Source of the DNA: Chloroflexota bacterium
GTDB taxonomy: Bacteria; Chloroflexota; Dormibacteria; Aeolococcales; Aeolococcaceae
NCBI GenBank assembly: GCA_005889515.1
Contig: VBHE01000295.1
Span: forward strand, 1 to 10,148
Length of the DNA stretch: 10,148 bases
Direction of reading: 5' to 3'
Both the position numbers and the translations under genes were made by a program. The notes beneath the pieces were generated by a model that ran no database searches, had not been told where the DNA came from, and saw nothing but the letters and a program-made list of their open reading frames with translations. This document shows, one piece after another, positions 6,178 through 10,148 of this stretch (position 1 is its first letter; each line of letters starts with the position of its first letter).

Positions 6178-6996
6178 TCAGCGCCCCCGGAACACCGGCG
6201 GCCGGCGCTCCATCACCGCCGCCAGCCCCTCGCGCGCGTCCTCGGTCCCGGAGAGCTCGGAGACGGTGCGCGCCTCGTCGGCGAGCTGCGCCTCGACGCT
6301 GGAACCGAGCCCGTCCCAGAGCAGACGCTTGGTCGCTCCCAGCGCCCTCGTCGCGCCCGCGGCGAGCTCGCGGGCGAGGGCGAGCGACTCGTCCTCGAGC
6401 GCGTCGTCGGCGACCACGCGGGTGATCAGCCCGATGTCGAGCGCCTGCGCCGCGGTGAGCGTCGGGTTGGTCAGGGCGATCTCCATGGCACGGCGGTGCC
6501 CGACGAGGCGGGACAGGGTCACCGACACCCCGGCGTCGGGCGCCATCGCGACCCGGGTCGCGCCGAGCAGGAAGCGCGCCGACTCCGCGGCGATCACCAT
6601 GTCCGAGGCGCACACCAGGCCGAAGCCGCCGCCCCCGGCGGCGTAGCCGTGCACCATCGCCACCACCGGCGCCTCCAACCGCATCAGCGCCGCCGCCGAG
6701 GACTGGAGCCAGGCGGTCGCCTCGCGCAGGTACTCGGGCAGCCGCTCGCCCTTCGACGCGAAGGTGCGCACGTCGCCGCCGGCGCAGAAGTGCTTCCCCT
6801 CACCGCTGAGCAGCACCGCGCGCACCCGCGGGTCGGAGTGGCAGCGGAGCACCGCGTCGTGGAGCGCGCGGAGAAGGGGGACGTCGAGGCCGTTCGAGGC
6901 CTCGGGACGGTTGAGGCGCAGCCGCGCCACCGCGCCGTCGAGCGCGAGCAGCACCGGCCCGGACGCGATCAGCGGCTCGGTCGCGGTCACGCTCAT
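6178..6996 (-). CDS. Enoyl-CoA hydratase/isomerase (crotonase) family protein
   Basis: A 272-residue crotonase-fold protein acting on an acyl-CoA thioester. The two oxyanion-hole segments are present: HFCAGGDVRTF (69-79) and HGYAAGGGGFGLVCASD (116-132). By alignment with rat mitochondrial hydratase, the position of catalytic Glu144 is Ala146 here. The Glu164 equivalent is kept as Glu172 (RAMEIAL), and Asp154 occupies the P-D-A-G turn, a feature often seen in family members that are isomerases rather than hydratases. Precise reaction therefore uncertain. The ATG at 6996 overlaps the stop of the FAD oxidoreductase (ATGA), and its own stop is one base before the SDR start. It is a paralogue of the broken ECH gene upstream in the operon. 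Confidence 0.88.
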   Translation of the reverse strand: MSVTATEPLIASGPVLLALDGAVARLRLNRPEASNGLDVPLLRALHDAVLRCHSDPRVRAVLLSGEGKHFCAGGDVRTFASKGERLPEYLREATAWLQSSAAALMRLEAPVVAMVHGYAAGGGGFGLVCASDMVIAAESARFLLGATRVAMAPDAGVSVTLSRLVGHRRAMEIALTNPTLTAAQALDIGLITRVVADDALEDESLALARELAAGATRALGATKRLLWDGLGSSVEAQLADEARTVSELSGTEDAREGLAAVMERRPPVFRGR

Positions 6997-8315
6997 GTCA
7001 GCACCGCGGACGGGCGCGGACCCGCGAGCGCGAGTGCCTCCTCGACGGCGAGGCGGGCGCTCTCCGCGCACGCCTGGACGCCGCCGTCGGCGTACTCGCG
7101 CACCCCGTCGCCGACGTTCCACAGGTTGGCGAGCGTGGTCTCCCGGGGCAGGTCGAGACCGGCGACGCTGCGCTGCGCCGGCCAGTCGCCGCGCATCACC
7201 CGCACCGAGAGGATGCGCGCCCGTGCGTCGAAGTCCGTGATCTGGTCGCGCAGGTCCTCGAGGGTCAGGGCCACCTCGGCCTCCTCGTCGAAGTCGCCCA
7301 CCGCGGGCACCGGCACCCCGTAGGCGACGTGGAGGTTCCACCCCGGGGGCGCGAGCTCGGGGCAGGTCGCGGTCAGGTTCGCCATGTTGCACAGCCGGCG
7401 GGTGATGCCGAAGGTGACGATCCCCGGAGCCCTGAGCAGCGGCTCGCGGCTGGCGACGTTGACGACGATGTTCGCCGAGGCGCGCAGGTCGCGGTCCATG
7501 CGCGCGAGGTAGGCGGCGTCGAAGTGGTCGCGGCCACAGAGGGCGACGGTGGCGGCGGGGCCCGCGTTGCTGATGACGACGTCCGCGTCCACCTCGACGT
7601 CCTCGCCGCCGCGGGTCACCGTCGCCGAGCGCACCCGGGCGCCCTCGACGTGCAGCGCCCGGACCCGGCTCTCGAGCCAGACCTCGCCGCCGTCGCCGAC
7701 GACGGCGTCGCTCAGGCCGCGCATCAGTCCCAGCGTGCCCGACGGCGAGAAGCCGAAGTTGCGGAAGGCGCCCTTCTGGATGAAGTAGGTGAGGAAGGCG
7801 CGCGCCGGCATCTCGTCGCTGTTCACCGCGAAGATCGCCGCGCAGAGGTTGCGGAAGATGGCGTGCAGGGTGCGGTTCCTGGTATGGCCGTCGAGCCACG
7901 CCTTCACGCTGAGCTCGGAGTCGGGCATCTCGCCGCCGCGGGCGCGGCCCATCCCGCCGAGCAGCGACGCACCCTTCCGGGTGATGCCGTTGACGAGCAC
8001 TCCCCAGCCGCCGCGGCTGATGTCGACGTCGCGGCCCTTCAGCCGGAACATCGTCGCCGGGGTCGGGACGCGGATGTCGAAGGGGGCGCCGACGAGCCGG
8101 AAGGTGTCCTCGAGGACGCCGCCGTGCTCGATGGCGATGGCGCCGGTGTTGACGAGGAAGCCCTCCTCCTCGACGGTCGAGGCGCGGCCGCCGACGCGGT
8201 CGCGCGACTCCACGAGCAGGGTGCGCCGGCCATGGTGGGCGAGCCGTGCCGCCGCGCAGAGCCCGCCCGCGCCGGCGCCGATCACCAGCGCATCGACGCG
8301 CATGCGGCCGCTCAT
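6993..8315 (-). CDS. FAD-dependent oxidoreductase, phytoene-desaturase/amine-oxidase-like
   Basis: A 440-residue flavoprotein. The N-terminal Rossmann motif VIGAGAGGL (11-19) is followed by Glu36 and the ESRDRVGGR motif (36-44) that binds ADP-ribose and flavin. A middle substrate region includes ELSVKAWLD and the segment PSGTLGLMRGLSDAV near 191-205, where related enzymes have a GG-T-L-v-aL motif. The C-terminal FAD segment is NLWNVGDGVREYADGG (397-412). This layout belongs to the NAD(P)/FAD oxidoreductases related to CrtI carotene desaturases and protoporphyrinogen oxidase, so desaturation of a ring or chain is plausible. No carotenoid genes are nearby and its job is inferred from the operon. 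The ATG at 8315 has GGAGG nine bases upstream. The frame also runs open upstream into the damaged ECH gene; that extension is not real. Confidence 0.85.
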   Translation of the reverse strand: MSGRMRVDALVIGAGAGGLCAAARLAHHGRRTLLVESRDRVGGRASTVEEEGFLVNTGAIAIEHGGVLEDTFRLVGAPFDIRVPTPATMFRLKGRDVDISRGGWGVLVNGITRKGASLLGGMGRARGGEMPDSELSVKAWLDGHTRNRTLHAIFRNLCAAIFAVNSDEMPARAFLTYFIQKGAFRNFGFSPSGTLGLMRGLSDAVVGDGGEVWLESRVRALHVEGARVRSATVTRGGEDVEVDADVVISNAGPAATVALCGRDHFDAAYLARMDRDLRASANIVVNVASREPLLRAPGIVTFGITRRLCNMANLTATCPELAPPGWNLHVAYGVPVPAVGDFDEEAEVALTLEDLRDQITDFDARARILSVRVMRGDWPAQRSVAGLDLPRETTLANLWNVGDGVREYADGGVQACAESARLAVEEALALAGPRPSAVLT

Positions 8316-8316
8316 C

Positions 8317-9113
8317 TCAGCGTCCCTCCAGGGGGGTGCGGGGGGAGTCTCCCCGCGCGCCGGAGAAGTGCGCCGGACGCTTCGCCACGAAGGCGTTGAT
8401 GCCCTCGCCCGCGTCGGCGGTGGCGCCGCAGTCGACGATGGCCCTGCGCTCCGCGGCGAGGCCCTCCGCGAAGGTCGCCGTCGAGGAGCCGCGCAGCAGC
8501 CGGCGCATGTGCCCGTAGGCGACGGTGGGACCGGCGGCGAAGCGCCGCGCGGTCTCCTCGGCCGCGGCGTCGAGGTCCTCGGTGGGCACCACCCTGCTGA
8601 CCAGCCCCCACTCGAGCGCCTCCGCCGCGGAGAGCACGAGGCCGCCGAGGGCCGGGGGAGGTACCAGGTGCTCCCGCCGTCGCCGCTCAGCGCGATGTGG
8701 GCGAAGCCGCTCGCGAGCTTGAGGTCGGCGGCGGCGATGACCACGTCGGAGCACCAGAGCAGCCCGAGGCCACCCCCCGCCGTCCCGCCGCGCACCGCGC
8801 AGACCACGGGCAGCGGCAGCTCGGCGAGCCGCGTCAGGGTGGCGTGGTAGCGGCCGATCAGGGTCTCGAGCACCTCGGGCAGGCGGTCGAGGTGGTCCGC
8901 CATGTAGCGGAGGTCGCCGCCGACGGTGAAGCTCGGCCCGTCGGCGCTGATCAGCACGCAGCGCACCCCCGGCCGGGTCTCGCACGCGGCGACCGCCGCC
9001 GCCAGGGCGTCGACCATCTCCGCGTCGATGGCGTTGCGCGCCTCCGGCCGCGCCAGCCGGACGTGGGCGATTCCCCGACCGTCGACGTCGACGGCCACCC
9101 GGCGCTCGGTCAC
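8317..9113 (-). pseudogene. Enoyl-CoA hydratase family gene, frameshifted and missing about 31 nt
   Basis: A crotonase-family gene split between two frames. The first half (GTG 9113 onward) encodes a normal N-terminus with PSFTVGGDL and RGGTAGGGLGLLWCSD oxyanion-hole motifs and ends at GDGGSTWYLPR. The second half resumes in another frame at LSAAEALEWGLVSRVV and runs to the TGA at 8317. In the intact paralogue of this window, 48 nt separate LSR from LTAAQALDIGL; here only 17 nt separate LPR from LSAAEALEWG, near 8645-8665. The missing piece would carry the second catalytic Glu (Glu172 in the paralogue). The position of the first Glu is Phe. The gene overlaps the SnoaL-like stop (GTGA) and ends one base before the FAD gene. 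It may be a true pseudogene or a sequence error. Confidence 0.8.
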
Positions 9114-9508
9114 GGCGCCGCCTCCTCGAGCGCCGCCGCCCAGAGCGCGGTGTCGGTGAGCTGGCGGAGTCCCACCAGCCGGCCGTCCCGCGCCGTCCAG
9201 AGGTGGGCGAAGGCGGCGTCGACCGGCTGGCCGGTGGAGCGGGCGCGGCCCCGGTAGCGCCCGAGCACGAGCAGCCGCCCGTCCTCGCAGGCGATCCACT
9301 CCCCGGGCTCGACCCGCATCGCGAAGCTGCGCCCGATCGGCCACCAGGTCTCCCGGATCATCGCGTCGGACCCGGAGCGGTGGCCCCCGAGGCCGAGCGG
9401 CATCCCCTCCGCGACCTCGGCCTCGAAGCCGGGGGCGAGGAGCTCGCCGAGCGCCGCCGCATCGCCGGCCGCGAGCGCCGAGTAGACGCTGCGGACGAGC
9501 TCCTCCAC
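9110..9508 (-). CDS. SnoaL/ketosteroid-isomerase-like (NTF2 fold) protein, first gene of the operon
   Basis: A 132-residue small cone-fold protein: N-terminal helices with EELVRSVYSALAAGDAAALGELL, a variable acidic strand region, and the closing TGQPVDAAFAHLWTARDGRLVGLRQLTD that is typical of SnoaL-like domains. Members act as isomerases, hydratases or cyclases on polyketide, steroid or epoxide substrates, or have no known activity; no specific catalytic set can be assigned here. GTG at 9508 was chosen because GGAGGCGGAGT stands immediately upstream. It is the promoter-proximal gene, 18 nt from the operator, and its stop overlaps the next gene in GTGA. It is distinct from the dioxygenase beta subunit, although both share the NTF2 fold. 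Confidence 0.8.
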   Translation of the reverse strand: MEELVRSVYSALAAGDAAALGELLAPGFEAEVAEGMPLGLGGHRSGSDAMIRETWWPIGRSFAMRVEPGEWIACEDGRLLVLGRYRGRARSTGQPVDAAFAHLWTARDGRLVGLRQLTDTALWAAALEEAAP

Positions 9509-9525
9509 ACTCCGCCTCCGCTTGT

Positions 9526-9543
9526 TTACCTGCGCGCCAGTAA
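9526..9543. promoter_or_regulatory. TetR-family operator, site 2 (catabolic operon promoter)
   Basis: Read on the minus strand from 9542 to 9527 the sequence is TACTGGCGCGCAGGTA, identical at 14 of 16 positions to site 1 (TACTAGCGCGCAAGTA) and in the same orientation relative to its promoter. The flanks extend to TTAC and GTAA, and the centre is GCGCGC. Its symmetry is poorer than that of site 1, so it may be a weaker site. It begins within the operon -10 box. I infer that the TetR protein encoded at 3077-3676 binds both. Confidence 0.68.
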
Positions 9544-9571
9544 GGTATCAGCGGGAGCCGGAGGGGGTCAA
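9542..9571 (-). promoter_or_regulatory. Promoter of the seven-gene catabolic operon
   Basis: On the minus strand TTGACC (9571-9566, 5 of 6) and TACCTT (9547-9542, fitting the high-GC pattern TAnnnT) are separated by 18 bp. A start near 9535 would give a leader of about 27 nt containing GGAGG before the GTG at 9508. The -35 overlaps the stop codon of the truncated VOC gene, and the -10 overlaps operator site 2. Confidence 0.55.
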
Positions 9572-9795
9572 GCGCCGCGGTAGGTCCCGAAGCTCCAGTG
9601 GTTCCCCTCGGGGTCGCGGACGCTGAAGCCGCGGGAGCCGTAGTCCTCGTCCTTGATGGGGAGGGCGATGTCGGCGCCGGCCTTCCTGGCCCGCTCGAGC
9701 AGGGCGTCGGGGTCGTCGCACACCACGTAGATCGAGACCGGGCCCTCGGGGAAGATGTCGTGGCCCTCTTCGCTGGAGCCGGTCGAGCCGAACAT
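9568..9795 (-). CDS. VOC (glyoxalase/bleomycin-resistance fold) protein, N-terminally truncated
   Basis: From the first in-frame ATG (9795) 75 residues can be read: GPVSIYVVCDDPDALLERARKAGADI followed by DYGSRGFSVRDPEGNHWSFGTY, the typical second half of a VOC domain, with metal- or substrate-facing positions such as the Glu of DPEGNHW. The same frame carries recognisable VOC sequence upstream of the ATG back to about 9849 (DGRPIHHAELKWPLGGG), but there is no start codon there and the first beta-alpha unit, roughly 40 residues, is missing. The sequence before that belongs to the solute-binding protein in another frame. It is therefore a remnant or the product of a misjoin, and unlikely to fold as a complete VOC protein. 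The stop falls in the operon -35 box. Confidence 0.65.
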   Translation of the reverse strand: MFGSTGSSEEGHDIFPEGPVSIYVVCDDPDALLERARKAGADIALPIKDEDYGSRGFSVRDPEGNHWSFGTYRGA

Positions 9796-9843
9796 GACCC
9801 CGCCGCCGAGGGGCCACTTCAGCTCGGCGTGGTGGATGGGGCG

Positions 9844-9860
9844 GCCGTCAGCTGATCGGG
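9844..9860. other. Junction between two truncated genes (deletion or assembly misjoin)
   Basis: Here the solute-binding protein sequence stops mid-domain (FPIS then TGA) and VOC sequence begins mid-domain (ADGRP) in the +1 frame. Both flanks are recognisable coding sequence on the same strand. The exact breakpoint is within the few bases around ATCAGCTGACGG. No insertion sequence or repeat is visible at the point. Confidence 0.6.
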
Positions 9861-10148
9861 AACACCGTCCCCAGCCAGGAGAAGACGGTGAGGTCGAAGT
9901 TCCCGGGGGTGACGTACTTGTCGAAGAAGTCGCCGACGGGCACGGTCATGATGTCGAGCTTGATGCCCACCGCGGCGAGCATCGACAGCATCAGCTCCGA
10001 CTCCTGCTGGCTGGTGGCGACCCCCGAGGGGATGACGATGCGCAGCTCCAGCGGCTTCCCGCCCCTGGAGCGCTGGGTGCCGCTCAGCTTCCAGCCGGCA
10101 CCGTCGAGCAGGGCTGCGGCCTTGGTCGGGTCGTAGGTGCCGGCGCCG
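9848..10148 (-). CDS. ABC transporter solute-binding protein, family 5 (peptide/nickel type), internal fragment
   Basis: Ninety-nine residues are visible; the start lies beyond the right edge. YDPTKAAALLDGAGWK (5-20) is the conserved segment of family-5 extracellular binding proteins (OppA/DppA type). It is followed by LELRIVIPSG, a helix QQESELMLSMLAAVGIKLDI (48-67), FFDKYVTPGNFDLTVFSW and GTVFPIS. These proteins bind peptides, nickel or other small solutes outside the membrane and deliver them to an ABC permease. In the family, about 100 further residues normally follow the position where a TGA ends this frame, so the C-terminal lobe is lost at the junction with the VOC remnant. Substrate is unknown, and no permease genes are visible. 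Confidence 0.82.
   Translation of the reverse strand, partial: GAGTYDPTKAAALLDGAGWKLSGTQRSRGGKPLELRIVIPSGVATSQQESELMLSMLAAVGIKLDIMTVPVGDFFDKYVTPGNFDLTVFSWLGTVFPIS

Noticed and set aside
5839..7323. Long plus-strand open frame opposite SDR, ECH and FAD genes
   Set aside because: Crosses three real gene boundaries and has only Arg/Gly/His-rich low-complexity translation.
1..10148. CRISPR array, tRNA, rRNA, insertion sequence or integrase
   Set aside because: Read through on both strands; no regularly spaced long repeats, no tRNA-like or rRNA segments and no transposase or recombinase motifs were seen.

Overview
This is a high-GC window (long open frames on both strands, G/C-ending codons, short Shine-Dalgarno leaders, and GTG starts for three genes). 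It fits a high-GC bacterium of the actinobacterial type or a similarly GC-rich soil lineage such as Dormibacterota or Chloroflexota. The sequence alone does not settle the phylum. Nearly every gene is on the minus strand; the only clear plus-strand gene is a TetR-type regulator.

Left part (1-1725): the first codons of a response regulator run off the left edge. Upstream of its start is an array of five 11-bp direct repeats (65-119), the spacing expected of an OmpR/PhoB-type binding site. A perfect 30-nt palindrome (149-178) then terminates an HtrA/DegP-like membrane-anchored serine protease with a PDZ domain (206-1654). The protease has a plausible promoter of its own at 1681-1709.

Catabolic part (1726-9571): a cytochrome P450 (1726-2991, minus) and a TetR regulator with a KstR2-like C-terminus (3077-3676, plus) diverge from an 85-bp promoter region. 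Converging on the TetR gene is a seven-gene minus-strand operon running from 9508 down to 3704: NTF2/SnoaL-like protein, enoyl-CoA hydratase-family gene (broken), FAD-dependent oxidoreductase, enoyl-CoA hydratase-family protein, BadH-like short-chain dehydrogenase, Rieske dioxygenase alpha subunit and beta subunit. Junctions are 4-nt overlaps or gaps of 1-2 nt, so the genes are almost certainly co-transcribed and largely translationally coupled. The same 16-bp element, TACTRGCGCGCARGTA, lies at the -10 region of both the tetR promoter and the operon promoter about 6.5 kb away, in the same orientation relative to each. This argues that P450, tetR and the operon form one regulon. The gene set suggests oxidative attack on a cyclic substrate (Rieske dioxygenase, P450), dehydrogenation (SDR, FAD enzyme) and processing of CoA thioesters (ECH-family proteins). 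The substrate cannot be read from the sequence.

Right edge (9568-10148): a family-5 ABC solute-binding protein and a VOC (glyoxalase-fold) protein are joined in a way that cuts off the C-terminus of the first and the N-terminus of the second. This and the 31-nt shortfall in one ECH gene are either real deletions or assembly errors.
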